Source of the DNA: Intestinibacillus sp. Marseille-P6563
Lineage (GTDB): Bacteria > Bacillota > Clostridia > Oscillospirales > Butyricicoccaceae
Assembly (NCBI RefSeq): GCF_900604335.1
Contig: NZ_UWOD01000001.1
Location: forward strand, 709,501-773,500
Reading direction: 5' to 3'
DNA: 64,000 nucleotides
Under the pieces are notes generated by a model. The model did no database searches. It saw only the letters and a program-made list of their open reading frames with translations, and had not been told where the DNA came from. How positions within the stretch are numbered: position 1 is the stretch's first letter; the number at the start of each line of letters is the position of its first letter. The translations under genes and the position numbers were made by a program. Shown piece by piece: positions 1-9,868 of this stretch.

Positions 1-696
1 GCCCGGGAGCCTGTGCGTGTTCAGCGCCGTAACCTGCCCTTTTTCTTCATCCGTGCCTTTATGGGCACCGTGGGCATCTTGTGTAACTTCTATGCCGTCG
101 ATCATCTGCTGCTGTCGGATGCGTCCATGCTTAACAAGCTTTCGCCCTTTTTTGCCATTATTTTTTCTTTTTTGTGCCTCAAAGAGCGTATCAAGCCCTT
201 CCAGCTGTTCGGCATCCTGGCGGCCTTCTGCGGCGCGCTGCTAATCGTCAAACCCGGATTTTCCATTTCGGCTTTCCCGGCCTTTATTGGCATGTTCGGC
301 GGTTTAGCTGCCGGTGCAGCCTATACGGCGGTACGCTATCTGGGCCAGCACGGCGAACGCGGGCCGGTGATCGTTCTGGTATTCTCCGGTTTTTCCTGCC
401 TGGTGGTGCTGCCGGTGATTTTGTTGGATTACACTCCTATGTCTGGTTACCAGCTGGCCATGCTGCTGCTGGCAGGACTCGCTGCCGCCGGCGGACAGTT
501 TTCCATCACCGCGGCCTACTCCAATGCCCCGGCACGCGAGATCTCGGTTTATGACTACACGCAGGTCATCTTTGCCGCTCTGCTTGGGTTTATCTTCTTC
601 TCGCAGATCCCCGATGTGTGGAGCGTCATCGGCTATGTCATCATCTGCGGCGTGTCGGTCATCATGTATCGCTACAATCAGCGAGCAGTCGAATAA
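1..696 (+). CDS. DMT/EamA-family transporter, C-terminal part (5' end outside window)
   Basis: The reading frame is open to base 1 with no convincing start, and the visible ~231 residues are shorter than the usual ~300 of ten-helix drug/metabolite transporters, so the N-terminus lies upstream of the window. The visible part consists of alternating hydrophobic helices and the second EamA repeat, ending in a short basic tail (MYRYNQRAVE). The family exports or imports small metabolites across the cytoplasmic membrane; the substrate cannot be read from sequence. The gene ends about 90 bases before the promoter of the trp operon and is probably a separate unit. Confidence 0.85.
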   Translation, partial: AREPVRVQRRNLPFFFIRAFMGTVGILCNFYAVDHLLLSDASMLNKLSPFFAIIFSFLCLKERIKPFQLFGILAAFCGALLIVKPGFSISAFPAFIGMFGGLAAGAAYTAVRYLGQHGERGPVIVLVFSGFSCLVVLPVILLDYTPMSGYQLAMLLLAGLAAAGGQFSITAAYSNAPAREISVYDYTQVIFAALLGFIFFSQIPDVWSVIGYVIICGVSVIMYRYNQRAVE

Positions 697-784
697 CCGT
701 ATGTTTATACAGAGATCATTTGTGATTCTGTGTGATTATTCATAGAGCTTTAATTTTATGAATAAATATAAATTTATTTTTCTC

Positions 785-813
785 TTGACAGCAGAAAAAT
801 CCAGTGCTACAAT
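785..813 (+). promoter_or_regulatory. Promoter of the trp operon
   Basis: A consensus -35 TTGACA (785-790) and a -10 TACAAT (808-813) are separated by 17 bases, the optimal sigma-A spacing. Transcription would start near 820, just ahead of the T-box leader. Confidence 0.85.
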
Positions 814-814
814 A

Positions 815-1113
815 AACGCAAATCAAACCGTTGATGCGGAGATCAAGGCAGTCGTGCACGCACAGAGAGTCCGGGAAGCTGAGAGCCGGGCCGAACGCAA
901 GCTGCTAAATGGACCGCGGAGGGCGCAGTCAAAGGCATAAGCCGAGTATTCTGCGACGTGTGGGCATACGTCAGTTGCCGGGGATATGTTGGTATCCCGC
1001 AAAGCGCGCAGGTTTCCTGCGAACCAAGGTGGCACCGCGGGTGTTTTGTTTTTGAATGCAAACCCGTCCTTGGCTGTGGTAAGCTTCTTACCCAGCAAGG
1101 ACGGGTTTTTTTG
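815..1113 (+). promoter_or_regulatory. T-box leader (tRNA-Trp sensing) of the trp operon
   Basis: The ~300-base leader carries the hallmark T-box sequence AAGGTGGCACCGCGGG (about 1025-1040), which forms the antiterminator and base-pairs with the uncharged tRNA acceptor end. It is followed by a strong terminator hairpin. A TGG triplet at 910-912, in the expected Stem I specifier region (TAAATGGACC), would read the tRNA-Trp anticodon; this assignment also rests on the downstream genes being trpEGDCFBA. Low charged tRNA-Trp would allow read-through. Confidence 0.88.
1061..1113 (+). terminator. T-box-controlled intrinsic terminator
   Basis: AACCCGTCCTTG pairs with CAAGGACGGGTT, an inner GCTG/CAGC and GGTAAG/CTTACC stem continues the helix, and a run of seven T follows. 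It is the alternative structure to the T-box antiterminator. Confidence 0.88.
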
Positions 1114-1137
1114 TTGTTTCCCAAAGGAGGTTTTCCC

Positions 1138-2604
1138 ATGTATCCCACATTCGAACAGGCCAAGGACTTGGCCAACCAGGGCTTTCGCCGCATCCCGGTC
1201 AGCCGGGAGATGTATGCCGACCGCTTCACCCCGACCGAAGTCATGCGCGTTCTGAAACATGTCAGCCGTCACTGCTTCATCCTGGAAAGCGCGGAGGATG
1301 CCCGCCAGTGGGGACGGTACACCTTCCTCGGGTTTGACCCCACCGCCGAACTGACCTGCAAGGGCGGCAAGCTGCGCATTCGGGCGGGCGCCGAATTCAC
1401 CGAAACCGTCCAGCACCCCGGTGACGCCATCCGCCGCCTGCTCGCCGACAACCGCAGTCCCCGGCTGGAAGGGCTGCCGCCCTTTACCGGCGGTTTGGTC
1501 GGCTACTTCTCCTACTCCTACATCGGTTACGCCGAACCCAGCCTGCACCTGACCCGCGAAGACGGCACCTTTCAGGATGTGGATTTGATGCTGTTCGACA
1601 AGGTGATCGCCTTTGACAATCTGCGTCAGAAGATCATCCTGATTGCCGGAGCGCGGGCGGATGATATCGAAACCAGCTACCACAAGGCCGCCTATGAACT
1701 TGACCAGCTGGCCAACCTCATCCGCACCGGCGTCAAGGCTGAGCCCCAGCCGCCCCATCTGAAAGCGCCCCTCACCCCGCAGTTTACCCGCGAGGAGTAT
1801 GGCGACATGATTCGAAAGGCCCAGCATTACATCCACGAGGGCGATATTTTTCAGGTCGTGCTGTCCAACCCGCTCGAAGCCGAGATGGACGGCAGCCTGT
1901 TTGACGTGTACCGTGTGCTGCGCACTACCAACCCGTCGCCCTATATGTTCTACTTTTCGAGCGATGACATCGAGATTGCCGGTGCGTCCCCGGAAACGCT
2001 GGCCAAATTGACCGATGGCAAGCTGTTCACCTTCCCGCTGGCCGGTACCAGACCGCGCGGTGCGACCGAAGCCCAAGACCAGGCGCTCGAGCGCGAGCTG
2101 CTCGCTGACGAAAAGGAGCTGGCTGAACACAATATGCTGGTCGACCTTGGCCGCAACGACATCGGCCGCATCAGCAAACTGGGCAGCGTACAGGTGGAAA
2201 AATACTTGCAGATCGAGCGCTTCTCCCATGTCATGCACATCGGTTCGACCGTGACCGGTCAGATTCGGGACGACCGCGATGCGATCGATGCAGTGGACGC
2301 CATCCTGCCCGCCGGGACGCTCTCGGGTGCGCCCAAGCTGCGTGCCTGCCAGATCATCGACGAGCTGGAAGGCCACGAGCGCGGCATCTATGGCGGCGCG
2401 GTCGGCTATCTGGACTTTACCGGCAACTTGGACACCTGCATAGCCATCCGGCTGGCGTACAAGAAAAATGGCCGGGTGTGCGTGCGGTCGGGCGCGGGCA
2501 TCGTGGCCGACAGTGTGCCGGACAGCGAATATCAGGAGTGCCTGAACAAGGCGGCCGCCGTTGTGCGCGCCATCCAGACTGCACAGGAGGGCATCGACCA
2601 ATGA
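1138..2604 (+). CDS. trpE: Anthranilate synthase component I
   Basis: This 488-residue protein converts chorismate to anthranilate, using ammonia supplied by TrpG. The C-terminal chorismate-binding domain has the motif LPAGTLSGAPK (about 391-401), the DLGRNDIGR helix and a C-terminal RSGAGIVADS segment. The N-terminal region has FILES (47-51), matching the LLES tryptophan-feedback site of the family. The ATG at 1138 is chosen because AAAGGAGG lies 7 bases before it and the reading frame upstream runs through the T-box. It overlaps trpG by four bases (ATGA), indicating translational coupling. First gene of the T-box operon. Confidence 0.97.
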   Translation: MYPTFEQAKDLANQGFRRIPVSREMYADRFTPTEVMRVLKHVSRHCFILESAEDARQWGRYTFLGFDPTAELTCKGGKLRIRAGAEFTETVQHPGDAIRRLLADNRSPRLEGLPPFTGGLVGYFSYSYIGYAEPSLHLTREDGTFQDVDLMLFDKVIAFDNLRQKIILIAGARADDIETSYHKAAYELDQLANLIRTGVKAEPQPPHLKAPLTPQFTREEYGDMIRKAQHYIHEGDIFQVVLSNPLEAEMDGSLFDVYRVLRTTNPSPYMFYFSSDDIEIAGASPETLAKLTDGKLFTFPLAGTRPRGATEAQDQALERELLADEKELAEHNMLVDLGRNDIGRISKLGSVQVEKYLQIERFSHVMHIGSTVTGQIRDDRDAIDAVDAILPAGTLSGAPKLRACQIIDELEGHERGIYGGAVGYLDFTGNLDTCIAIRLAYKKNGRVCVRSGAGIVADSVPDSEYQECLNKAAAVVRAIQTAQEGIDQ

Positions 2605-3179
2605 TCTTGCTCATCGACAACTACGATAGTTTTTCCTATAACCTCTATCAGCTCATCGGCTCGGTCGACCCGGACATCCGGGTCATCCGAAACGACCAGA
2701 TGACGCTTTCCGAAATCGAAGCCCTGGCCCCACGGGCCATTTTCCTCTCCCCCGGACCGGGCAAACCGGCGGACGCCGGTATCTGTGAGGATGTTATCCA
2801 GACTTTTACCGGAAAAATCCCGCTCTTTGGGGTCTGCCTGGGCCATCAGGCCATCTGCGAAGCCTTGGGCGGCACGGTTTCCTATGCCGAACGTCTGATG
2901 CACGGCAAAGTATCCGAGGTCACGCTGGACCACACCGGCCGCCTGTTTGCCGGACTGCCGGACACCATCCCGGTCGCGCGGTATCATTCGCTGGCCGCGG
3001 TGCGCGATACGCTGCCCGATTGCCTGCGCGTGACCGCTCAAACCGCAGACGGCGAAATCATGGCCGTCGAACACAAGAAATATCCGGTCTGCGGCGTACA
3101 GTTCCATCCCGAATCGGTGATGACACCCGACGGCCAGACCATCATCCGCAACTTTCTGGAGGGAACACACCATGATTAA
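2601..3179 (+). CDS. trpG: Anthranilate synthase glutamine amidotransferase component
   Basis: A 192-residue class I glutamine amidotransferase that releases ammonia from glutamine for TrpE. It starts with the typical [14 protein letters not shown], has the nucleophile-elbow Cys in [10 protein letters not shown] (about residue 79) and the His-Glu pair in FHPESV (about 169-174). The ATG overlaps the trpE stop; a longer upstream frame has no family similarity. It is a free-standing TrpG, not fused to TrpD. A homologous subunit (PabA) can serve folate synthesis, but the operon context makes tryptophan its main role. Confidence 0.96.
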   Translation: MILLIDNYDSFSYNLYQLIGSVDPDIRVIRNDQMTLSEIEALAPRAIFLSPGPGKPADAGICEDVIQTFTGKIPLFGVCLGHQAICEALGGTVSYAERLMHGKVSEVTLDHTGRLFAGLPDTIPVARYHSLAAVRDTLPDCLRVTAQTADGEIMAVEHKKYPVCGVQFHPESVMTPDGQTIIRNFLEGTHHD

Positions 3180-4182
3180 AGAAGCCATCTTACAACTGAA
3201 TCAAAAATCCAGTCTTACTTATGACACCGCCCGCGCGGTCATGGACGAAATCATGGGCGGCCAGGCGACGCCCGTCCAGATGGCCTCCTACCTGACCGCC
3301 CTGGCCATGAAGGGCGAAACCATCGACGAGATCACCGGCTCGGCGGCCGGCATGCGCGCTCACTGCATCAAGCTGCTGCACGACATGGATGTTCTTGAAA
3401 TCGTCGGCACGGGCGGCGACGGCGCCAACTCGTTCAACATCTCAACCACCTCCTCGCTGGTCATCTCGGCCGCCGGGGTGCCGGTCGCCAAGCACGGCAA
3501 CCGCGCGGCGTCCTCCCAATGTGGCGCCGCCGATGTGCTCGAAGCACTGGGCGTCAAGATCACCCTCTCGCCCGAGCGCAGCGCCGAACTGCTCAAGAAA
3601 ATCGGCATCTGCTTCCTGTTCGCCCAGAACTACCACATTGCCATGAAATACGTTGCCCCCATCCGCCGCGAGCTCGGCATCCGCACGGTGTTCAATATTT
3701 TGGGGCCGCTCTCCAACCCGGCGGGCGCCAACATGGAACTGATGGGCGTTTACGACAAAGCCCTCGTCGAGCCGCTTGCCCAGGTCATGGCCAATCTCGG
3801 TGTACGCCGCGGCATGGTCGTCTTTGGGCAGGATAAGCTGGACGAAATCTCGCTGTGTGCGCCGACCTCGGTGTGCGAGATCCGCGACGGCTGGTTCCAG
3901 TCCTACGAGATCACGCCCGAGCAGTTTGGGTATACCCGCTGCGCCAAGGCCGATTTGGTCGGCGGTACGCCTACCGAAAATGCCGCCATCACCCGCGCCA
4001 TCCTGTCGGGCGAAGAACAGGGACCCAAGCGACAGGCGGTGTGCCTGAACGCAGGCGCAGCCCTTTACATTGCCGGCAAAACTGAAACCATGGAACAGGG
4101 CGTGCGGCTGGCCGAGGGGCTGATCGACACGGGCGCAGCCCAAAAGCAGCTGGACTTTTTCATTGAGGAGAGCAACCGATGA
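3172..4182 (+). CDS. trpD: Anthranilate phosphoribosyltransferase
   Basis: 336 residues. Transfers phosphoribose from PRPP to anthranilate. The PRPP/Mg signature [14 protein letters not shown] (about 79-92) and the [21 protein letters not shown] segment region (substrate site, about 105-125) are both present, as is the NPAGAN motif. The length is normal for the family. The start codon lies inside the last codons of trpG (8-base overlap), and its end overlaps trpC by four bases. Confidence 0.97.
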   Translation: MIKEAILQLNQKSSLTYDTARAVMDEIMGGQATPVQMASYLTALAMKGETIDEITGSAAGMRAHCIKLLHDMDVLEIVGTGGDGANSFNISTTSSLVISAAGVPVAKHGNRAASSQCGAADVLEALGVKITLSPERSAELLKKIGICFLFAQNYHIAMKYVAPIRRELGIRTVFNILGPLSNPAGANMELMGVYDKALVEPLAQVMANLGVRRGMVVFGQDKLDEISLCAPTSVCEIRDGWFQSYEITPEQFGYTRCAKADLVGGTPTENAAITRAILSGEEQGPKRQAVCLNAGAALYIAGKTETMEQGVRLAEGLIDTGAAQKQLDFFIEESNR

Positions 4183-4967
4183 ACATTTTGGACGAAATCG
4201 CCGCCAAAACGCGCGAGCGCGTGGAGCGTGACCGGGAAGCCCTCCCGCTGGATGCCCTGCGTGAACTGTGCGTGCAGGGCGGCCCGGCGGACGGTGCGGC
4301 CTTTGTATCCGCCCTGCGGGCGCCGGGCCTGCGCTTTATCTGCGAGATCAAAAAGGCCAGCCCGTCCAAGGGCGTCATTGACCCGGATTTCGACTATCTC
4401 GCCATCGCCCGCGCCTATGCGGCGGCAGGCACGGATGCCATCTCCTGTTTGACCGAACCGCACTGGTTCTTAGGCTCGAACGCCATCTTCCGCGCGGTGC
4501 GCGGGGCGGTGTCCACCCCCTTGCTGCGCAAAGATTTTACGGTGGACGCCTACCAGCTCTACCAGGCCAAGGCCCTGGGTGCCAACGCGGTACTGCTCAT
4601 CTGTGCGATTCTGGACACCCGCACCATCGCGCAGTACCTTGAAATCTGCGATACACTGGGTCTGGCTGCCCTGGTCGAAACCCACAACGAAGCCGAGATC
4701 GATTCAGCCGTTTCGGCGGGTGCGACGCTCATCGGCGTCAACAACCGCAATTTAAAGGACTTCTCGGTTGACTTTTCCAACGCTGCCCGTCTGCGGGACC
4801 GCATCCCGCCCGAAGCTGTCTATGTGGCTGAAAGCGGCGTGCATACCCCGGCGGATGTGGCCGCCCTGCGCGCCATCGGCGCGGACGCGGTGCTGATGGG
4901 CGAAACGCTGATGCGCGCCGCCGACAAGGGTACGCTGCTCGCCCAGATGCGGGAGGCCGCGCGATGA
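4179..4967 (+). CDS. trpC: Indole-3-glycerol phosphate synthase
   Basis: A 262-residue TIM-barrel enzyme that closes the indole ring from CdRP. Family marks are [11 protein letters not shown] near the N-terminus (catalytic Lys), LLRKDF in the middle, [10 protein letters not shown], and the phosphate-binding [11 protein letters not shown] near the C-terminus. It is a separate protein from TrpF, unlike the fused enterobacterial enzyme. ATGA overlaps with both trpD and trpF point to tight translational coupling. Confidence 0.97.
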   Translation: MNILDEIAAKTRERVERDREALPLDALRELCVQGGPADGAAFVSALRAPGLRFICEIKKASPSKGVIDPDFDYLAIARAYAAAGTDAISCLTEPHWFLGSNAIFRAVRGAVSTPLLRKDFTVDAYQLYQAKALGANAVLLICAILDTRTIAQYLEICDTLGLAALVETHNEAEIDSAVSAGATLIGVNNRNLKDFSVDFSNAARLRDRIPPEAVYVAESGVHTPADVAALRAIGADAVLMGETLMRAADKGTLLAQMREAAR

Positions 4968-5560
4968 AGGTCAAAATTTGCGGCCTGTCCCGCCCGAAGG
5001 ATATCGCGGCCATCAACGCGGCCCGACCGGACTACTGCGGCTTTGTCATCCACGTGCCCAAAAGCCGCCGCAATGTGTCCGCGGATACGTTGCGCGTGCT
5101 CCGCGCGGACCTCGCCGACGGCATTATCCCCGTGGGCGTGTTCGTCAACGAACCGGTGGAGTCGGTCGCGGATTTGCTTGAAAGCGGCGTGCTGTCCATC
5201 GCGCAGCTGCACGGCCAGGAGGACGACGCCTACATCGCCGCCCTACGGGCGCGCACCAGTCGCCCCATCTGGCAGGCATTCCAGATAAAAAGCGCGGCTG
5301 ATATCGAACGCGCGAACCACAGCCAGGCCGATTTCATCCTACTTGACGCAGGCGCGGGCGGCGGCACCGCCTTCGACTGGACGCTGCTGGACGGCGTGAC
5401 CCGTCCCTTTGCCCTGGCCGGGGGCTTAAACGAACACAACCTTTCCGCTGCCCTGCAAACACGCGCGACGCTGCTCGACCTGTCGAGTGGGGTCGAAACC
5501 GACGGATACAAGGATTTTCACAAGATACAAACGGTCGTACAGACCATCAAAGGAGAATGA
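4964..5560 (+). CDS. trpF: Phosphoribosylanthranilate isomerase
   Basis: 198 residues; Amadori rearrangement of PRA to CdRP in a TIM barrel. The N-terminal [11 protein letters not shown] contains the catalytic Cys, the middle has QLHGQED, and [14 protein letters not shown] with a late LAGGLN forms the phosphate site. The product feeds TrpC, whose gene precedes it. It is followed within a few bases by trpB. Confidence 0.96.
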   Translation: MKVKICGLSRPKDIAAINAARPDYCGFVIHVPKSRRNVSADTLRVLRADLADGIIPVGVFVNEPVESVADLLESGVLSIAQLHGQEDDAYIAALRARTSRPIWQAFQIKSAADIERANHSQADFILLDAGAGGGTAFDWTLLDGVTRPFALAGGLNEHNLSAALQTRATLLDLSSGVETDGYKDFHKIQTVVQTIKGE

Positions 5561-5562
5561 CC

Positions 5563-6747
5563 ATGTCAAAAGGACGTTTTGGCATCCATGGCGGGCAATA
5601 CATGCCGGAAACGCTGATGAATGCCGTCATCGAACTGGAAGAAGCGTATAACCACTACAAAAACGACCCGCAGTTCAACGCCGAGCTGACCGACCTGCTC
5701 AACAACTACGCCGGTCGTCCGAGCGAGCTGTACTTCGCTTCGCGCATGACCGCCGACCTCGGCGGCGCGAAGATCTACCTCAAGCGCGAGGACATGAACC
5801 ACACCGGTTCGCACAAGATCAACAACGTGCTCGGGCAGGTGCTGCTGGCCAAGAAGATGGGCAAGACCCGCGTCATCGCCGAAACCGGTGCCGGTCAGCA
5901 CGGCGTCGCCACCGCGACCGCTGCTGCCCTGATGGATATGGAATGCGAAGTGTTCATGGGTCGCGAGGACACCGAACGGCAGGCGCTCAACGTCTACCGC
6001 ATGCGGCTGCTGGGCGCTAAGGTACACGCGGTGGACAGCGGCACGGGTACGCTCAAGGACGCAGTATCTGAAACCATGCGCGAATGGACGACCCGCATCG
6101 CAGACACCCATTATGTGCTCGGGTCGGTCATGGGGCCACATCCCTTCCCGACCATTGTGCGCGATTTTCAGGCGGTCATCTCCAAGGAGATCAAAGAACA
6201 GCTCCTTCAAAAGGAAGGCTGTCTGCCGGACGCCGTACTCGCCTGCGTGGGCGGCGGCTCCAACGCCATCGGCGCCTTCTATCACTTCATCGAAGATGAA
6301 GGCGTCCGCCTGATTGGCTGTGAAGCCGCAGGTCGCGGCGTGGACACGGCGGAAACCGCCGCGACGATTGCCACCGGCCGGCTCGGCATCTTCCACGGCA
6401 TGAAGAGCTATTTCTGCCAGGATGAATACGGCCAGATCGCGCCCGTGTATTCCATCTCGGCCGGTCTGGATTATCCGGGCATCGGACCTGAGCATGCTTA
6501 CCTGCATGACATCGGCCGCGCCGAATATGTCGCCATCACCGATGACCAGGCGGTCGATGCGTTTGAGTACCTCAGCCGCACCGAAGGCATCATCCCGGCC
6601 ATTGAATCGGCACATGCTGTTGCATACGCGATGCAGCTCGCGCCGCAGATGCGCAAAGACCAAATCATGGTCATCAACATTTCGGGCCGCGGCGATAAGG
6701 ACTGCGCGGCGATTGCACGCTATCGAGGGGAGGATCTCCATGAGTAA
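5563..6747 (+). CDS. trpB: Tryptophan synthase beta chain
   Basis: 394 residues. Condenses indole with serine on PLP to make tryptophan. The PLP lysine is in HTGSHKINN (about residue 85), and the phosphate loop [10 protein letters not shown] and the GRGDKD C-terminus are typical of TrpB1. Two starts are possible: ATG 5557 overlaps the trpF stop, but AGGAG at 5551-5555 is properly spaced only for ATG 5563, which is chosen. The stop overlaps trpA. Confidence 0.97.
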   Translation: MSKGRFGIHGGQYMPETLMNAVIELEEAYNHYKNDPQFNAELTDLLNNYAGRPSELYFASRMTADLGGAKIYLKREDMNHTGSHKINNVLGQVLLAKKMGKTRVIAETGAGQHGVATATAAALMDMECEVFMGREDTERQALNVYRMRLLGAKVHAVDSGTGTLKDAVSETMREWTTRIADTHYVLGSVMGPHPFPTIVRDFQAVISKEIKEQLLQKEGCLPDAVLACVGGGSNAIGAFYHFIEDEGVRLIGCEAAGRGVDTAETAATIATGRLGIFHGMKSYFCQDEYGQIAPVYSISAGLDYPGIGPEHAYLHDIGRAEYVAITDDQAVDAFEYLSRTEGIIPAIESAHAVAYAMQLAPQMRKDQIMVINISGRGDKDCAAIARYRGEDLHE

Positions 6748-7516
6748 GATTGCACAAGCCTTTGCAAGCGGCAAGGCATTCATTCCGTTCATCACCTGCG
6801 GCGATCCTTCGCTCGAGATCACCGAGCAGCTGGTCTACGCCATGGCCGAAAACGGCGCCGACCTGATCGAACTGGGCATCCCGTTCTCCGACCCGACTGC
6901 CGAAGGGCCGGTCATCCAGGCGGCCAATGTCCGTGCGCTGGCGGGCGGTGTGACCACCGATAAGATTTTCGATATGGTGCGCCGCATCCGTCAAAAGACC
7001 GATATCCCGATGGTGTTCATGACCTATGCCAACGTGGTCTTTTCCTATGGCTCAGAACGCTTTTTGCGCACGGCGGCCGACATCGGCATGGATGGCCTCA
7101 TCCTGCCCGACCTGCCGTTTGAAGAAACGGACGAATTTGACCCTCTATGCAAGCAATACGGTCTGGATTTGATTTCGCTCATTGCGCCCACCTCGCACGA
7201 GCGCATCCGCATGATTGCAGCAGACGCCAGCGGCTTTGTCTACTGCGTGTCTTCGCTTGGCGTGACCGGCGTGCGCTCGGACATCTCGACCGACATCGGT
7301 GCCATGATCGATCTGGTCAAGCAGACCAAAGACATCCCCTGCGCGGTTGGGTTCGGCATCTCCACCCCGGAACAGGCCAAAAAAATGGCCGCCCTTTCGG
7401 ACGGCGCCATCGTCGGCTCGGCGATTGTGAAATTATGCGCCCAGTACGGCACAGACTGTGTTCCCCATGTTTCCGAATATGTGCGGCAGATGAAAGCCGC
7501 TGTGCAGAACGCCTAA
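6740..7516 (+). CDS. trpA: Tryptophan synthase alpha chain
   Basis: 258 residues; cleaves indole-3-glycerol phosphate and channels indole to TrpB. The catalytic glutamate lies in [14 protein letters not shown], the catalytic Asp in GLILPDLP, and the phosphate-binding GFGISTPEQ and SAIV segments follow. The ATG overlaps the end of trpB by eight bases and is preceded by GGGGAGG. Last gene of the trp operon; a palindrome cluster and a terminator follow. Confidence 0.97.
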   Translation: MSKIAQAFASGKAFIPFITCGDPSLEITEQLVYAMAENGADLIELGIPFSDPTAEGPVIQAANVRALAGGVTTDKIFDMVRRIRQKTDIPMVFMTYANVVFSYGSERFLRTAADIGMDGLILPDLPFEETDEFDPLCKQYGLDLISLIAPTSHERIRMIAADASGFVYCVSSLGVTGVRSDISTDIGAMIDLVKQTKDIPCAVGFGISTPEQAKKMAALSDGAIVGSAIVKLCAQYGTDCVPHVSEYVRQMKAAVQNA

Positions 7517-7525
7517 TAGCGGGGT

Positions 7526-7608
7526 CTGGGGACGCGTCCCCAGCGCGGTCCAGCCGCGCAGGCTGGCGCCGCCCGCAGGCGGCGAATTCTCAAAATCGCA
7601 GATTTTGA
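7526..7608. repeat. Cluster of four tandem palindromes after trpA
   Basis: Four hairpin-forming units lie head to tail: a perfect 18-base palindrome CTGGGGACGCGTCCCCAG (7526-7543), CCAGCC/GGCTGG (7550-7566), GCCGCC/GGCGGC (7568-7583), and TCAAAATC-GCA-GATTTTGA (7590-7608). There is no coding potential. The arrangement resembles REP-type intergenic elements, but no second copy exists in this window. Confidence 0.7.
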
Positions 7609-7622
7609 CCAAATCATACAAA

Positions 7623-7655
7623 CGCCCCGCAGAACGCTTCTGCGGGGCATTTTTC
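7623..7655 (+). terminator. Terminator between trpA and luxS
   Basis: GCCCCGCAGAA pairs with TTCTGCGGGGC across a CGC loop and is followed by ATTTTTCTTTT. It ends the trp transcript. Confidence 0.85.
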
Positions 7656-7657
7656 TT

Positions 7658-8116
7658 TTACTTTTTATACACCAAATCAGCTTCGGTCCAGTTTTGCAGC
7701 ACTGGGATCATGCTGGCCGCAATCTTCTTGGCGCCTTCCAAATCATGCAGCTTATAGTTGCCGCACTCGATGCGGCTTGCGCCCGGAATCTCGCCTTCAT
7801 ATTTTGCAATGAAATCCATGCTCTCACGCACCAGTTCGATTGCATCCGCCGGTGCTAGGCCCCGCACCAGAAAATAAAATCCGGTCTGGCAGCCCATCGG
7901 GCCGCAATAGATGATATGATCGGCAAAGCGGCTGTTGCGGGTGTAGGTCGCAAACAAATGCTCAAATGTATGCGATGCGGCCGGTTCCAGATAAACGCCT
8001 GCATTGGGCAGCACCATACGCACATCATAGGTGGTGATATCACCGTCAATCCGAGAGGTGTACATGCCCGGGGTTAGCAGATCGTGGTTGACTTCAAAGC
8101 TTGCAATTCTCTTCAT
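7658..8116 (-). CDS. luxS: S-ribosylhomocysteine lyase (AI-2 synthase)
   Basis: 152 residues. Cleaves S-ribosylhomocysteine to homocysteine and DPD, the precursor of autoinducer-2, in the activated methyl cycle. The metal site HTFEH (residues 49-53) and the catalytic Cys in MGCQTGF (Cys76) are present, with the second conserved Cys in ECGNY. The ATG at 8116 is preceded by AAAGGAA; the longer frame upstream has no similarity. It lies directly downstream of guaB, past that gene's terminator. Confidence 0.96.
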   Translation of the reverse strand: MKRIASFEVNHDLLTPGMYTSRIDGDITTYDVRMVLPNAGVYLEPAASHTFEHLFATYTRNSRFADHIIYCGPMGCQTGFYFLVRGLAPADAIELVRESMDFIAKYEGEIPGASRIECGNYKLHDLEGAKKIAASMIPVLQNWTEADLVYKK

Positions 8117-8130
8117 AACAGATGTTCCTT

Positions 8131-8168
8131 TCGTACAAAAACTGCGGCACGCCAAGGCGTACCGCAGT
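8131..8168 (-). terminator. Terminator of guaB ahead of luxS
   Basis: On the minus strand, ACTGCGGTACGCC pairs with a CGTGCCGCAGT partner across a TTGG loop, followed by TTTTTGT. It sits only ~15 bases before the luxS start region, so luxS depends on read-through or on a promoter within this gap. Confidence 0.75.
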
Positions 8169-8176
8169 CCATCGAT

Positions 8177-9685
8177 TTACTTGTGTACCGAAATCGCCGA
8201 ATCCTTGAGCACAACGTCGTGTGCGCCGCCTTCGACGATAGAAGTCGCCGAAACCAAGGTGATCTTTGCCTTGCCCTGCAATTCCGGAATGGACAGTGCG
8301 CCACAGTTGCACATGGTCGAACGAACCTTATTGAGCGTCAGGGTCACGTTGTCATGCAGCGAACCCGCATACGGAACGTACGAATCTACGCCTTCTTCAA
8401 AGGACAGCTTCTTTTCGCCGCCCATATCATAGCGCTGCCAGTTGCGCGCACGGGCCGAACCTTCGCCCCAGTATTCCTTCATGAACGTGCCGCCGACATT
8501 GACCTTATTGGTCGGGGACTCGTCAAAACGGGAGAAGTAACGGCCGAGCATGACAAAATCTGCACCCATGGCCAGCGCCAGGGTAATGTGATAGTCGTGT
8601 ACGATGCCGCCGTCCGAGCAGATCGGGATGTATACACCGGTTTCCTTGTAGTATTCATCGCGTGCCTGGGCGACTTCAATGGTCGCGGTTGCCTGACCGC
8701 GGCCGATGCCCTTCTGCTCACGGGTGATGCAGATGGAGCCACCGCCGATGCCGATCTTTACAAAGTCTGCGCCTGCTTCGGCCAAGAAACGGAAACCTTC
8801 GCGGTCAACAACATTGCCCGCGCCAACCTTGACGCTGTCGCCATAGTTTTCACGAATCCACTTGAGCGTGCGGGCCTGCCATTCGGAATACCCTTCCGAC
8901 GAGTCGATGCACAGCACATCGGCGCCTGCCTCAACCAGAGCCGGGACACGCTCGGCATAGTCGCGGGTATTGATACCAGCACCAACCACATAGCGCTTAT
9001 GGGTGTCAAGCAGCTCGAGCGTGTTGGTCTTATGCGTATCGTAGTCCTTGCGGAATACCATGTAAACCAGATGCTGGTTTTCATCGACCAGCGGCAGCGC
9101 ATTGAGCTTATGATCCCAGATGATGTCATTGGCGGTCTTCAGTGTGGTATCCGCCGGTGCGGTGATCAGCTTTTCAAACGGGGTCATGAAGGTCGCAACC
9201 TTTTCGTCGGTCGACATACGCGACACACGATAGTCACGGCTGGTGACAATGCCCAGCAGCTTGCCGGTAGCGGAGCCGTCATCGGTGACCGCCATGGTCG
9301 AGTGGCCGGTCTTTTCCTTGAGCGCTAGCACATCGGCCAGGGTCATATCCGGCGTAATGTTGGAATCGGATACGATAAAGCCTGCCTTGTATGCCTTGAC
9401 ACGCGCGACCATCGCCGCTTCGCTTTCAATGGTCTGCGAACCAAAAATAAAGGAGATGCCGCCTTCTTTGGCCAGCGCAATCGCCATATTATCATCCGAT
9501 ACTGCCTGCATGATTGCGGAAACCAACGGAATGTTTGCATACAGGGCAGCTTCTTCCCCCTTTTTGTACTTGACGATCGGGGTGCGCAAGCTTACGTTTG
9601 CCGGGATACACTCCGCCGAGGAATAACCAGGTACCAAAAGATATTCACTGAACGTACGGGACGGCTCGGAAAAATAAAACGCCAT
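8177..9685 (-). CDS. guaB: Inosine-5'-monophosphate dehydrogenase
   Basis: 502 residues. Oxidises IMP to XMP with NAD, the committed step of GMP synthesis. The TIM barrel is split by a CBS-domain pair (roughly residues 95-220). The catalytic loop [15 protein letters not shown] holds the active Cys (about 318), followed by [12 protein letters not shown] for phosphate binding and the flap with the conserved RxxY-type segment near [11 protein letters not shown]. The sequence is a diverged clostridial subtype ([10 protein letters not shown] instead of GPGSICTTRI). RBS AAAAGGAG precedes ATG 9685. Confidence 0.93.
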   Translation of the reverse strand: MAFYFSEPSRTFSEYLLVPGYSSAECIPANVSLRTPIVKYKKGEEAALYANIPLVSAIMQAVSDDNMAIALAKEGGISFIFGSQTIESEAAMVARVKAYKAGFIVSDSNITPDMTLADVLALKEKTGHSTMAVTDDGSATGKLLGIVTSRDYRVSRMSTDEKVATFMTPFEKLITAPADTTLKTANDIIWDHKLNALPLVDENQHLVYMVFRKDYDTHKTNTLELLDTHKRYVVGAGINTRDYAERVPALVEAGADVLCIDSSEGYSEWQARTLKWIRENYGDSVKVGAGNVVDREGFRFLAEAGADFVKIGIGGGSICITREQKGIGRGQATATIEVAQARDEYYKETGVYIPICSDGGIVHDYHITLALAMGADFVMLGRYFSRFDESPTNKVNVGGTFMKEYWGEGSARARNWQRYDMGGEKKLSFEEGVDSYVPYAGSLHDNVTLTLNKVRSTMCNCGALSIPELQGKAKITLVSATSIVEGGAHDVVLKDSAISVHK

Positions 9686-9731
9686 TTTGATTCTCCTTTT
9701 TCAGATTCCATCTGTAATTTGTATTTTTACT

Positions 9732-9760
9732 ATTATACCCCTATTTTTGCACAGAAGTAA
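9732..9760 (-). promoter_or_regulatory. Putative guaB promoter
   Basis: Minus-strand TATAAT (9732-9737) with a weak TTACTT -35 about 17 bases upstream. The rest of 9686-9868 shows no gene and no purine riboswitch that I can recognise. Confidence 0.5.
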
Positions 9761-9868
9761 ACCACCGGATTGCAAGAGAAATGCACAGAATTTCGACGCT
9801 TTTCTATGCAAACCGCCGTTTGCCATTTGACCAAACATTTCGGACCTGCGAATCGCCTTTTTTTCGCT

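Noticed and set aside
823-2601. Long open frame on the minus strand opposite trpE (592 codons)
   Set aside because: It is a mirror of trpE in a GC-rich genome; no family similarity, no ribosome site.
5566-6822. Long antisense frame opposite trpB
   Set aside because: Overlaps a certain gene throughout; codon bias on the opposite strand explains it.
8084-9328. 414-codon plus-strand frame opposite guaB
   Set aside because: Shadow of guaB; no plausible start or domain.
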